Source: Elmis aenea
Taxonomy: Eukaryota > Arthropoda > Insecta > Coleoptera > Elmidae
Direction of reading: 5' to 3'
Assembly: GCA_947652605.1 (NCBI GenBank)
Contig: OX393578.1
Coordinates: 53,823,415-53,887,414, forward strand
DNA length: 64,000 nucleotides
The notes under the pieces are model-generated. The model was given only the letters and a program-made list of their open reading frames with translations. It made no database searches and was not told the DNA's origin. Below, one piece after another: positions 12,018-23,215 of the stretch. Numbering within the stretch: position 1 is the stretch's first letter; the number at the start of each line of letters is the position of its first letter. Made by a program: the position numbers and the translations under genes.

Positions 12018-12948
12018 GAGTAAAGTGCCCTAATATGGAACAGTTACCTATTATGGAATACATCAGTTTTATGACAATGAATAAGCGATATCTGTTGAAA
12101 ACTATATGTACCTATTTGTACGTTGATCCCACATTCCCAAATGTAAAATATTTAAAAAATATTCACTAGATTACATAACAGATTCAAATATATTTTTGAC
12201 GTGCTACTGAGTTTTTAGGCTAAATCTTTTAGTGCAAAATAGTATATGCTAGGGTAAATGATATAAAATATTTTATTGCATGTTTATTTATGAGCCTTTA
12301 CATTTCAATTAAATAGACCAAAATTTTGATTGGGGTCATTTCATGTTTTACATATACCGATTTTTGAAATGTAACATTGATGCCTAATATGGAATACATA
12401 GAGGTGCCTTGTAATGAATATGATTATGGTCAGTAAGTACAGCAATATGATTTCAGTGTCAAAAGTGTCAGAAATGGGCAGGCGAAAAATGTGCAAAATA
12501 CCCAAAAAAAAGTTCTATTGTCCTACCTGCAAAAAATAAATAAATTATCAACATTTAGTTCGAATGACACTTGAATTATAATTTAATTTACATAAATAAC
12601 AGAGTTTTGGTTTGGTTTAAGTAATAATGCAAATCAGAAAGAAATAAAAGATTAATCCATGAGCAGTTGTTTATTTTAATGTATATTTCCTATATAATTC
12701 TTTATTCCATATTAAGAACCCCTAGTATTCCATATTAGGTTCCCCGGGAGCTTAATATGGAATAGTAGTAACATTTAAAAAAAAATAGCTGTATAAGAAA
12801 TATCTACCATAATATCGCACCAGAATTCGAGTAATGTGTTGCGTATTCATTACAAATGCCTTATAATTTGTTTTGCAAAATTTTGTTGAATAAATGTGAA
12901 TATTATTGCCGAATACAAAAAAGGATTCCATATTAGGGCACTTTACTC
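12018..12948. mobile_element. TA-flanked element with repeated AATATGGAA word
   Basis: Inverted termini GAGTAAAGTGCCCTAATATG and complement, with TA on both sides, give 931 bp. The word AATATGGAA or its complement recurs at 12031, 12050, 12386, 12700, 12735, 12755 and 12925. No coding frame is supported. The terminus resembles the GTAAAGTGCCC blocks in the 24.8-26 kb cluster. Confidence 0.85.
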
Positions 12949-12954
12949 TATACT

Positions 12955-13070
12955 CTGACAATTCACCAATTATCCAAAAATGTTATGAAAATAAGCGTTC
13001 GTTTGTGAATACTCAACGTGAACTTCGACAAAATTATGGTACTCATAATCGACCTACTGTGCTTGCTACT
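12955..13070 (+). pseudogene. mariner-like transposase N-terminal relic
   Basis: A frame reads IIQKCYENKRSFVNTQRELR and QNYGTHNRPTV. This matches the helix-turn-helix start of a mariner-related transposase family common in insects (YENxxSxxxTQRxLRxxxGxxNRPT). Stops follow within 20 codons. It lies immediately after the nested element. Confidence 0.6.
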
Positions 13071-13737
13071 CCGCGAATTTTCTGACTTAACTTGCATGAG
13101 TGAAGATTTGTCAAAAATTATAGATTATTTGCAATGCACGACTTAATATTTTGTCAGAAAATTTCCTTTGCCCAACCTACCTGTCAAATAAAATGTATGT
13201 TATGTCAAATTTTACAAGTACTGTCAGAGCGGTGCGTCAGGGATGTGGTTTAATCTATATTAAAGTAACGCTACTGTTCGTCGAAATTCGTCAAAAACTT
13301 ATCAAGACCAAAATATTTAATTCCCCCTCCAAATTTATAATTTCGACCAATCAAAAACTCAGATTTCTTAGAAACGACCAATAAACGCATGAAAATCTGT
13401 TAATTGCGAAAAGTATATTATCAGTGTATAATTATGTTTATTAGTCGTTTCTAGGAAATCTGAGTTTGTTATTGGTCGAAAACATAAATTTGACAGGAGG
13501 ATCAACATCTGATAGGGAAATGTAAAATTATTACCGTGTAATAATGCTTTTATTTATAGTCTCTACAAGTTTAAGATTACTGATTGGTTGAAAACGCAAA
13601 TTTGACTGGTGAAGGAAATTTTCCAATGCAACGTTTAGCGTATCCCGTTTAAATTTTTATTATATTAAATTGATTGAACCCTGGGCCCTGGGCTGCAGTC
13701 CATAAAGACCATACCTAAATCCGCCCCTGTACGAAAC

Positions 13738-15050
13738 GGAGCTAAAAAAACATTTCTTTATTCATGTTATCATTATGCAAGTGCTTTTAATTTTGACGTC
13801 AGTACACCTAACATCTCGGAATATCACGCCTCGATTCGTATACACACGCACACACATATATTTCCATTAGGCATTCAGCAATTTTATTGTGTTACCGAAT
13901 TAGCCCATATGTGGGGTCATTAGCATTCAGGAGACTTGGTCCTTTTAATGGGCTATTCGAACGGGAATAAAAAGGGTTTCCCGTGAAATCGCGTGAAAGC
14001 ATTTCCCGATATACAAAAAGAAAGCCATAATGGACCGTTAAAGTTCAAAGAGCTACATCTGACAACCTATAACTTCCCCGCGATCGCTAATTGGAAATTA
14101 TGGCGATGCGGGATTTTCAAAATTAATTTGCGGGCTACATTTTGAATCGCTTTAGACGCATTGACGTCCTCGACATTCTACGTGAATAACAAAAAAAGAT
14201 AATTAGCCCCAATTGACTTTTAAATTAAAATCATAACTTGAATTTTTGTAAGACGCCGTCGTGCAAAATTTAATATTTCTCGTTAGATGAAAGGGCGAAT
14301 CAAGCAGCACATGTTATTTTCAGTTATTTAAGTATTTAAACTGAAAGCTTTTCACTTTACTTTAAATCTGTAAGCTGGAATAAACTGAATAATTAATATT
14401 CAAGAAACGTTTCTAATCAACTTAGTCGAAAGCTGCTTAAGGAAAGTATAGTAATCGTAAATTTGAAAAAGCTCTCCGTGTTTGTAAGTAATTTATATTT
14501 TAGACTCAGTTGGGGGTAATTATAATTTTCTTACTGGAAAAGTTTGCCTTGAAATTTCTAAATTTGGTATCATTTATAAAATACTATACGTTTACATGCT
14601 GAAGTTAATGCGTATTTGCAGTTAATACTTATTTAACCCTATTCGAATTGGGAGGTGTTTATATGACGTGCAATGTGTATTTGTACTACCTCCCAAAGTT
14701 GCTGCTTGGTGTTGCCAACTAGGGTTTCCGAGTCTAGCCCGTTTTTTTTCATATCTGTATGTATAAATACCTATAGTGCGCATTCCCTATCTACACAACG
14801 AGTGGTGACTGTGGCCAACGGAATGAGATGAAAATATATTCTGTTCAACTTCTATATGAGTACGGGCGGGGCCTTCGTTGTACTAGCGGGCCGACTCCTT
14901 ACAGAAAAATGCGAGAAAAGTGGTAGGGATAAAGGCCGACCGTTCATTATTTGCTCATGTGTGCGGTACGTTTTTATGTCTTTGCTGCTTTCAAAAACTA
15001 GATAATTAAAGAAAATTTTGTATCTTCAACATCTATAATCATACTAAGTG
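13738..15050. other. single-copy non-coding stretch
   Basis: Balanced-composition sequence from 13740 to 14200 with a short CA-rich run (13851-13860), then AT-rich sequence. A TGGGAGGTG / TACCTCCCA inverted pair spans 14648-14695. No coding frame is recognised. Confidence 0.35.
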
Positions 15051-15074
15051 TTCTTCATTGAGAACATCGTTCAA

Positions 15075-16025
15075 TAGTAACAATCGATAGGTATTTAGAA
15101 GCTAAAATTTCACACTTAAGGCGACTTTATTATTCAGAAAATTCTAATGTAATTAAAACTGCACCTGCTTTAAGCAAGCTAGTCTTAAGTCCTATAGGAA
15201 TTCAACGACAAAATGCATTGTGTTAAATTGTTTGACGAAAAGAACATTACTGCTGTGAAAATGTTCCAAAATGATTTAAAAATGAAAGCTTTGGGTACAA
15301 TCACATTTATGCAATTCATTTCTAATTGGTGGAAAATTGTAAATTGCAAGAAGTTTTATAAAGGGCACAACGTCTTCGTGATCAATATGCAGAACCAATA
15401 ACTTGCAACAAGAAAACTTGGCATTTTTGAAAAATTTTGTAGAATGGGTTAAGAAATGGGATGAGTTAGAAATTAATAACATTGCTAAACGAAACGGAAA
15501 GTTAACAAGCCATTTTCTTCATTAACACATACTTGCAATACGTTACTATTATTGATAAAATATTTATTTGAGCAACATAAAATACAATTTGTATTGTTGG
15601 GAAAATTTCAAACAGATCCATTGGAAGCAAGATTTGGTCAATATAGACAAATGGGTGGAGCTTCTTATAATATAAGTGTAGAACAAGTTTTAGAATCTGA
15701 AAGAAAATTAATTACCATAAATCTGTTAAAGTTAAAATCAGCGATTTGTGGAAACTTTAAACTAAAAACCTTATTTTTTGAGTTATCACAAAATGACAAT
15801 GAAAATTCAACTAATATTGACGAATTAGACAATTTATTTGAGAACATATATCGACATATTGACGTTACAGATATATCAAGCAATGAATTTATGGTTTTGA
15901 TTTATATTGGAGGATATACATTTCGTTATTTTATTAGACCTATAAAATGTTGTGTCACTTTTATTTATAATATAATCTTAATTGTTTTTCAGAACATTCG
16001 TAATTATTATTTACACAAACTTTAA
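15075..16025 (+). pseudogene. P-element/THAP9-like transposase relic
   Basis: Successive pieces of a P-type transposase are visible. 15080-15400 reads EAKISHLRRLYYS, LSPIGIQRQNALCVKLFDEK and ISNWWKIVN. The frame at 15552-16025 (157 aa) carries LLGKFQTDPLEARFGQYRQM followed by GGASYNISVEQVLESE, a strongly conserved P-family block. Several stops separate the pieces. The N-terminal THAP finger was not found, and no terminal repeats could be paired. Family assignment is good; activity is excluded. Confidence 0.75.
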
Positions 16026-16039
16026 AATTTCAACAAGTT

Positions 16040-16457
16040 TTTTGAAAGAAAAAAGGTATGTTGGTTACCAATCTGAAAAGCTAATTTTTTGTCTGTCTGA
16101 TGGTGTAAAAATCCAATATGGCGGCCATAAGAAATAAAAAAGTTGACTATCGCAACTTGAAATCTAGAAGGCTTAGAAAATTTCTGTTGACGTCATTAAA
16201 CCCAGGACGGTCAAAAACATAAAGTTACCAAGTTTAAATGAAATAGCGTCAATGGCAGGGAAGATATTAATATTTTTCTAAAATCACGTTTTTCAGTTTT
16301 TTTATAATAAATCAAAAACGAATCAAAATGTCCAGGATTTCTTTTTAGATTCTTAATCGTCATAAAAATGTGCAACTTTTCTCTAATTTAACTGACCTTG
16401 TATCTCTTACCGTTTTCAAGATAGCAATGATGAGCATCGAAAAAAGCACCACCCTGT
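16040..16457. mobile_element. TACAGGG-type element, right end
   Basis: The sequence ends ACCACCCTGTATA, preceded by the family core GACCTTGTATCTCTTACCGTTTTC. The interior (AATATGGCGGCC.. and AAAAGTTGACTATC..) resembles 54695-54900, suggesting a related internal region. Confidence 0.5.
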
Positions 16458-16463
16458 ATAATA

Positions 16464-16615
16464 TGTAGGAGAATGATATTTGGTAGCTGTTTTGTACTTA
16501 TCTATTAAAACGTTTCCCATTGTGATGTTTTCAGTCATCTCCCACCTTCGCAGGGGGGTGAAAAGTGCGACCCCTGTTGGTTTTTTTATCAAAACTTTTT
16601 GGTGGGTTAAAATTT
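16464..16615. mobile_element. foldback-arm fragment
   Basis: GGAGAATGATATTTGGTAG onward through AAAAGTGCGACCCCTGTTGG matches the arms of the foldback element at 45031-46016. Only about 150 bp of one arm is present. Confidence 0.7.
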
Positions 16616-16619
16616 TCTG

Positions 16620-16795
16620 TACCCTAAGTGCACCCCCTTTGACGTATGTTTTTTTTGCGATGTCACCCATTATCATTATGAAGAGAAGGGTGCTCAGAAT
16701 GCTACCTTGCCTAACTCCTTTTGTTGCCACAAAATCCTTTGATGTGTTTCCTCCCATCCTCACAAAATTTTCAGTTTTGTAGTACATAGGTACTT
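16620..16795 (-). mobile_element. reverse transcriptase fragment
   Basis: The minus strand reads MYYKTENFVRMGG, then VATKGVRQGSILSTLLFIMI. This is the conserved GVRQGxxLSPLLF block of non-LTR reverse transcriptases. The fragment stops about 60 codons later, where it meets the foldback arm. Confidence 0.7.
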
Positions 16796-16799
16796 TTCA

Positions 16800-17784
16800 C
16801 TACCTTAATTACAACATACACATTTAATTTTTAGTAGCGTTGTGAACGGAAATATTTTCAATTCCTTTTGTTCCTGTTTGATATAAATGATAGGGCAAAT
16901 TTGTCCTATATTTAAGGATCACACCTACATGTTTAATCAGTTTATAACTAAATGTGAGCATTAACGGGGCTAATCCCAGGGCTCTTTAATGGTGAACGTG
17001 CATGGTAATACCCAGTGCGATACACCTAACAAAACTCGCCCAAAGCTTTACATTATTCAACTTGCACACTGAAATTTCCACATTAATCTACATTTTCCCA
17101 TAATAATAAACCCTCAAAAGTTCCGAGAATCGATCGAACCGAATCCCACCGCTTTCAGTGCGTATTCATCACGGAATCCGTTCCTCCTATTGTGTGTTCT
17201 TATCTATTTTCCCTTCGCATCTTCGTCGCTTCGTTCGTGAATGCGCTGTCAACTTTTCCGGCTTTAGGCTGAAAGTTCAGTACGTGTTTTCCGGGCACGA
17301 CATTTGTTAAATGTTCCTTACCCACACGGCACTCATCAAATCTAATGCATTAATAAGCGGTCATGATATATTTACGAATCCCGTCGACGGCTAGCATTCG
17401 ATACTTTTTGAATCAAAGTCGTAAAAGTTACGAGCCATCGCGTTCATTACTAATTTAATTGGTTTCGTCGTGAAAGTACGGTCGTACGCGATTTTTCCGG
17501 CGGTATTGTTTCGTTTATCCCGAAGTCATCGGCGATATCGACGCGCGCTGTATTAAGTTACGAAGTAGTGAGCTAAAATTAATTGAAGTGTTGTATGCAT
17601 GCGTTCGGAAACAACTCGGGAGCAGTCATTAATTAAAATTGCGCTCAACTAATTATTTTTGCAGTCGCTTAGCTTGAGCTGCTGACAGTCCGCCGTACCG
17701 AAGACTTGATTTCGTAATCAAGGCGAACCGGTGCGAAGTGTTTTTCACTGAAATTAAATTAATAATCGATATTGCGCCGGTTAC
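16800..17784. other. single-copy non-coding stretch
   Basis: From about 17050 to 17780 base composition is even and no element seen elsewhere in the window is present. No coding frame is convincing. This is one of the better places to look for conserved non-coding sequence. Confidence 0.35.
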
Positions 17785-17786
17785 TA

Positions 17787-18050
17787 CGAGGGCAAATAAG
17801 CGATCTGCCTAGCCATAAAAAAAAGACATACGGCTTAATCAAATTTTTATTTTGCACGATTACTCCTTTGTCCGTTTCAGTTATACACTTATTTCATTGA
17901 TTTTTCAACAATCTTATGTCCATGGAACTTCCGATAAGTCTGTAAAACACTTCTTCAAGGCGGTCTTAACTTCCTCATCAGATTCAAACCGCTCTTTTTC
18001 GGGATTCAGGAATAATTTTAAGTTGTAGGGTACTAAATCAAAAAAGTCCA
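17787..18050 (-). mobile_element. mariner 3' fragment
   Basis: The terminus CGAGGGCAAATAAG and the motif CTAGCCATAAAAAAAA match the mariner at 3064. The minus strand reads FDLVPYNLKLFLNPEKERFE, then SDEEVKTALKKCFTDL, a mariner C-terminal region. The remainder of the element is absent. Confidence 0.65.
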
Positions 18051-18385
18051 TGTCCTCAGCCCCATTTGATTTAATACTATACTTTTTTAAATAAATGAGT
18101 TGTTACAGGTTAGAGAAGGGTAGGCAAATTTCGATGTTTTTATACGGAATTTACTTTTTCTTTTGAAACACCCTGTATATTTTAATACTTTTAATATCCT
18201 CTTCAAATTTACTTCGAAAAATGTTCAAGGTTATATGTGTCTAAAGTCAACTTTCGTAAAAATTGCATTTTTATGAAGATAAGTACAGAAAATACTTTAA
18301 AAAATTCCAACTTTTAAAAATTTGAAAAGTCTGAAGAAATTCGCTTGTAGATTAGATTAACAATAGATTATTTAACACTTTGCAC

Positions 18386-18610
18386 CAGGGACTAAAAACG
18401 AAACAAATTCCGTTCGTTTCTGTTCGGAACGAAAACGAAATATATCGTTTTCGTTCTTTTCGTTCTAACCGAAAAAATTCTTTTTTCGTTTTCGTGAACC
18501 GAAATAATAACGGTTAAAACCGGTTTTACAATATTTTTTTTGGCGTCAAAAAATCAATTTTTTTTCTAGTCACCACAACCCTCTATAAATGCGATAACGA
18601 TATTCACAGG
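18386..18610. mobile_element. 5' fragment of the AACGAAA-rich hAT family
   Basis: CAGGGACTAAAAACGAAA onward matches the start of the complete element at 59715, including the ACGAAAACGAAA iterations and TCTAGTCACCACAACCCTC. It is cut where the mariner-like coding sequence begins. Confidence 0.8.
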
Positions 18611-19368
18611 ACACTAAAAGAACAACTGCTTAAACCATATCATTTACAACGTGTCCATGAAATTTTACCTGGAGATACACTACCTCGACTTCAGTTCTGC
18701 AGATGGTTCAGAAATATCCATAATGCCGATAATAATTTTATATCTAGGATTTTATTCACCGACGAGTCCTGTTTTACGCGAAAAGGTGTTCTTAATTTAC
18801 ACAATCTGCACAACTGGAGTGATGAAAACCCGCATGCCATCGTTGAAGACCATTTCCAGCGCCAATTTTCGATTAACATCTGGGCTGGAATCGTAGGTTC
18901 ATGTTTTATTGGGCCTGTTGAATTACCTCCAAGGTTGAATGGGGAACAGTATTTAAATTTTTTACAAAATTCTCTCCCGGAGTTATTCGAAGATATTCCA
19001 TTAAATGTTAGAAGAGATATGTGGTTCATGCACGATGGTGCGCCGCCACATTTTACAATAAGTGTACGAAACTTTTTACATCGACAGTTTCCCGATCGTT
19101 GGATTGGTCGCGGTAGAGATGCACCAGTTATTGGCCAGCAAGATCTCCTGACATTACTCCTATGGATTTTTATTTGTGGAGTTTTATGAAAAAAGAAGTA
19201 TACGCGACTCCCGCAGAAACGCGTGAAGAACTGTGGACGCGAATTCTACAAGCTGCAGATATTGTTCGTGGTGACGCCGAAGTTTTATTACGTGTAATGC
19301 GTTCTTTCACGCATCGTATTAATTTATGTATAGAAAATAACGGTCAACAATTCCAACATTTATTGTAA
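18611..19368 (+). pseudogene. mariner-like transposase, frameshifted
   Basis: A 3' portion of a DDE transposase covers the whole catalytic core. One frame reads ILFTDESCFTRKG (first Asp), then INIWAGIVGSCFIGPVELP, then MWFMHDGAPPHF (second Asp) and FPDRWIGRGR. A single-base indel near 19130 moves the last block (WPARSPDITPMDFYLWSFM, third Asp) into another frame, which continues to a stop at 19366. The N-terminal DNA-binding region is missing. All three catalytic aspartates survive, so decay is modest. Confidence 0.85.
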
Positions 19369-19397
19369 ATACGTTTATTTAGTTTTTATTACACACT

Positions 19398-19461
19398 TAC
19401 AGCGGTATGCACAGTCGACCGCCGGAGACTCCTCCGGCGATCGACTGTGCATACCGCTGTA
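19398..19461. repeat. 64-bp near-perfect hairpin
   Basis: Arms ACAGCGGTATGCACAGTCGA and its exact complement enclose CCGCCGGAG / CTCCGGCGA with one mismatch and a 4-base ACTC loop. The stem is about 30 bp. It lies 30 bp after the transposase stop. Its GC-rich sequence contrasts with the AT-rich flanks. Confidence 0.9.
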
Positions 19462-19639
19462 TGAAGTTCATTTGGTAATTTATTTTATTGTTATCATCGT
19501 TGAAATTAAATTTGATTTTTATTGTATTAGATAATAATAATCTGGAAAATAAACGAATGACATGTATCACATTTTATAGGAAAGTTACATCATGTTACGT
19601 GGATCAATGTGGATTAATTATGAACAAGCCTTAAGTCAA

Positions 19640-20137
19640 GCATGACATTAGCCAACTAAGTTTAGTTAAAAAAAATATTTGAGGTGTATAAACAGAGTTT
19701 GTCGATGCATCTTTAGAGCTAATTTTCTCGAAAACGGCTACGTTTACAGCAAAAAACAAAGAGGGACGAATTTTTTCCTCTTAAGTCGTACTTTCTTATG
19801 GACGAATGACATTTTCAATTTTATTCCAGAGAAAAAAATTCTGAAGATGGTAAGCGGATGACCTGCCTGTAAATCATACTTCCAATTACGTGTTTTCTTT
19901 CTAATTATCCCACAAAGTCAATGGGAAACACCCAAACATTTCGGCCAAGTTTGATAGCTCTAGCTTAAACGGCTAGGACGTAATCGATTTTTTGATTTTT
20001 TTTTCTTGCAACTTTGGAGGTCTCTAACTTTGAAAGGAAGCATTTTCGGATAACAAAATATTTGACAAATGGTCATCATTTTCACTCAGGAATATGCACC
20101 TACTTTTTTGCCGTGTATAATGGGGACACGCTTTATA
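19640..20137. mobile_element. half copy of the 53531 foldback family
   Basis: About 450 bp matches the loop and right arm of the element at 53531-54330, ending GCCGTGTATAATGGGGACAC. The left arm is missing. The non-LTR fragment at 20138 abuts its right end. Confidence 0.8.
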
Positions 20138-20400
20138 GAGAACAATTAAAGATAAAATCAGTTGAAACAAAAATACAAGAAAGACAGCTGAGGTGGTTGG
20201 GTCACATTTATAGGATAAAAGAAGAAAGGTTAACCAGAAAAGCCTATGAAGCAAGATCACAGGGAAGAAACAAAAGAGGTAAAGACATAGAAAACTAGCA
20301 CAAGACAGAAAAACATGAAAAAAAGTCTGCACTACACAACTCAACAGTCTTAAACCTAACAGAAGAAGGACTCATGACTAAATAAAATAAATAAATAAAG
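20138..20400 (+). mobile_element. non-LTR retrotransposon 3' end
   Basis: REQLKIKSVETKIQERQLRW and LGHIYRIKEERLTRKAYEAR are in one frame (20130-20298). A deletion and stop follow, then a 3' region ending in AAATAAATAAATAAAG. It is the same family as the copy at 5656 but severely 5'-truncated. Confidence 0.8.
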
Positions 20401-20517
20401 CATCGCTGAATAGGGCTCAAAAAGGGGAACAATTTGTCTAATTTAATCTTCTTTGTAGCTCTTACCGTGTACAAGGTCCAAATAGTGGCCCTTCTATGTA
20501 CACCACCCTGTATATTT
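20401..20517. mobile_element. TACAGGG-type element end (reversed)
   Basis: It carries the core GTAGCTCTTACCGTGTACAAGG and ends CCACCCTGTATA. It matches the reversed 5222 terminus, including the shared GGGCCACTAT segment. Confidence 0.55.
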
Positions 20518-20529
20518 TTTGAAAATCCA

Positions 20530-21471
20530 GTTACCACTTATAATTTTAAAGAAAAACTCTTTTAACTTCGAAAAATAAGTCCGAGTTCTCCAACTTTCAA
20601 ATTCTGTTGTAATTTTCTCAGCCCTGATCAAAACTTCGTTCTTTCTCTAATCCAAGTAAGGACGAACGTACACACGCGTCTACTTCAAACGAAACTTAAG
20701 AACCGATTATTCAAAAATATTAACGAGAGGCGACAGTTACAGAGTGCATATTTTCAAAGTAAACACAGATATAAAGCTCCTCGCCGTCCTCCGAGTCTCG
20801 TAAGTTCGCGTCTCGATGTAAAACGTGAGTTTCCGGTGTGGTTCTGGGCTTATACGTATCTTGGCCGTCCTGTGGGACCCCCGCCGGACACAACTACACC
20901 GGAAACAAATACAAGTCTCTTAAAACTTGGTAATAGATGATACCGTCTTCTTTCTATACGAAATGCCCGACGTCGCATTTGTCGTAATAGTAACTCGAGC
21001 TTGGATATCTGCACGTTCCTACCGGATGTTTATAAGATAAATGGAAAAGTTCTTTTTGATTTAGTTCCCTCATAATGTAGTACGCGTTTAAATTATGAAG
21101 AGCACAGCATTGTCGATATCAATTGGACCGTAAGTTCTTTATCATTTTGCTTTGTTTGTATGGCGTTATCTTTAACTTTCGTGTTCATCCAAGTGTGCTT
21201 ATTATTAACGATTATTTGGTGGTGGAACATCAGTTAATTACACCTTAAAAACAAATCTGTATCGACATCATACGAATATTATTATTATTATATTTACTAT
21301 ATTAATTCTAACTGCCATAAATTATTATAAAATGTAAAAATATCTTAAACTAATTAATTTTTTAATTTTTTATGTTTTAATTATGTACAGCTAGTTTATT
21401 AATGTAATGTTCTGTTTTACTTTTTAATGGCCACTTTGATTATATTTAACAATAACTTACTTACCTATACG
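20530..21471. other. single-copy non-coding stretch
   Basis: 20650-21050 is relatively GC-rich and has no repeat partner here. No frame longer than about 60 codons is convincing. The following 300 bp is AT-rich. Confidence 0.35.
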
Positions 21472-21473
21472 TA

Positions 21474-22767
21474 GTCTTGCCATAAGTTCTGTCCCTACTT
21501 TTCAAAGACCTCTACATAATTTTCAATTGATTTTTTTGTATTTGTTTGTAAATCATAACTGAAGTTGGCCCTAAACTATTTTAAACAAAACATTATATCT
21601 CGATATTTCAAACAGTAAACATGGAGTGGGGTGTCAAAGAGGACCGTATTGCGGTAATCGCGTTGCACAAGTGTAATAAAACACCACGTGAGATTTTTAA
21701 CTTGCTGAAACTTTTGGAAATAACAAAAAAATTTATTTATCGAACCATAAATCGATTCAATGAGATGTCTTCTGTCGATGACAGACCAAGAAGCGGTCGG
21801 CCACGTGAGACAAGGACTAGAGCGGTTGTCAAAGCTGTCGCCGAAAGAATTGGCAGAAATCCGCTCCGAAAGCAAAAAATCATGGCAAGGGAAATGAAAA
21901 TCCCTTCAAGAACCATGTCACGAATTATTAAGGAAGACCCTGGACTTGGTGCTTCTCGAAGAAGGATAGGTCAGCTGTTGACTGCAACTTTACGTCAAAC
22001 AAGAGCCACAAGAGCAGAGACTACATCAGCGACACGCGAAAGGTAATGATCGAAAAATTATTTTTACAGATGAAAAAATTTTCACTGTCGAAGATAAGTT
22101 TAACCGGCAAAACGATAGAATTTATGCACAGCTCTCGGGAAGCCGCCGAAAAAATTCCGAAGGTGGAAAGAGGGCATCACCCGGCTTCCTTGATGGTTTG
22201 GTGGGGAGTATCGTACGATAACGGCACACAATTGCATTTCTGTGAACAGGGAGTAAAAACACGCGCAGTCAACTACCAAAGCGACATTTTGGAGCGGGTG
22301 GTGAAGCCCTTAAGCGATACTTTGTTTGCAGGAAAGCAACAAGATTCAGCACCGGCACACAAAGCCAGAACGACACAACGCTGGTTAGAAGTCAATTTGC
22401 CAGAATTTATCGCCGCTGAAGATTGGCCTTCCGGAAGTCCAGACCTCAATCCTTTGGACTACCGATTGTGGAATATTTTAGAGGAAAAGGCTTGCTCTAA
22501 AGTACATCGAAATATCGAGGCGCTAAAAGCAGATTTGGTGAAAGCAGCAGCTTCGATGCCGGTTGAAGTCATTCGTGCTGTGATAGATGAGTAGCCGGAA
22601 CGTTTGAAGAAGTGTGTGAGGGCAAAAGGTGGACATTTTGAGTAGTTTTAATATTTTTTATATAGTTTGGTAACTAAAGAATAAATTATATAATATTACC
22701 TTGCATTTGTTTTATTTCCTCTATAAATTAGGCGTCTTTGAATAAGGGACAGAACTTATGGCAAGAC
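21474..22767 (+). mobile_element. maT (DD37D) element, nearly intact
   Basis: 1,294 bp between TA dinucleotides with about 25-bp identical termini (GTCTTGCCATAAGTTC..). The transposase starts at 21621 (MEWGVKEDRIAVIALHKCNK) with a helix-turn-helix N-terminus and RPRSGRPRE linker. Frame changes occur near 22040 and 22130: the first catalytic block (FTDEKIFTVED, near 22070) is in a second frame and LMVWWGV onward is in a third. QQDSAPAH and SPDLNPLDYRLW give the other two aspartates with 37 residues between them. The stretch before QQDSAPAH looks a few residues short. A TAG at 22592 replaces the Trp codon expected before PERLKK. It is dead but young. Confidence 0.9.
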
Positions 22768-22774
22768 TATGTAT

Positions 22775-23215
22775 TTAAAGATAAACCTAACAATCCATGC
22801 ATCAATGAAATGAGAGAAAAAATCTCTTTTTAATGAACCCATAGCTTTACCTATGGCTTTATATCTTAAATATCAAGTGTGCCATGACTTTTTAGATATT
22901 TTTTTTCTAATTCGTCGTAAAAATATCTACAGAAATCATTCCACAATCTGATTTTAACGTAGGTGTTTTTTTTAATGGGCACTTATAGTAAACTTAATAA
23001 AAACAATATTATTGCTTTTTTTAAGACCAACCTAACAACCCATTCACCAATAAAACGATAAAAAAATATCTTTTTAATGAACCCATAGCTTTACCTATGG
23101 CTTTATATCTCAAAAATCAAGTGTGCCATGACTTTAGATATTTTTTTCTTATACTACGTAAAAATATCTACAGGAATCATCTCACATTTTGATTGTAACA
23201 TAGGTGGCTATGGAA
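22775..23215. repeat. direct duplication, 244-bp period
   Basis: Two diverged units repeat AATGAACCCATAGCTTTACC, ATATCAAGTGTGCCATGACTTT and AAAATATCTACAG at a spacing of 244 bp (for example 22832 and 23076). Both are AT-rich and non-coding. Confidence 0.8.

Larger units (their letters stand above)
11695..13729. mobile_element. hAT-type element, CAGGGGCGGA ends, with nested insertion
   Basis: Perfect 8-bp duplications TACGAAAC (11687-11694 and 13730-13737) and termini CAGGGGCGGA / TCCGCCCCTG delimit 2,035 bp. A TA-flanked element occupies 12018-12948. The remaining hAT sequence is non-coding apart from a short transposase-like relic at 12960-13060. A 5' fragment of the same family recurs at 34292-34347. 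Confidence 0.85.

Noticed and set aside
16416..16787. 123-codon minus-strand frame as one gene
   Set aside because: It fuses a reverse transcriptase fragment with part of a foldback arm; the second half is non-coding in the foldback at 45031.
22046..22594. Second ORF of the maT element as an independent protein
   Set aside because: Its first ~27 codons are out of frame with the FTDEKIF block; it is the 3' part of the frameshifted transposase.
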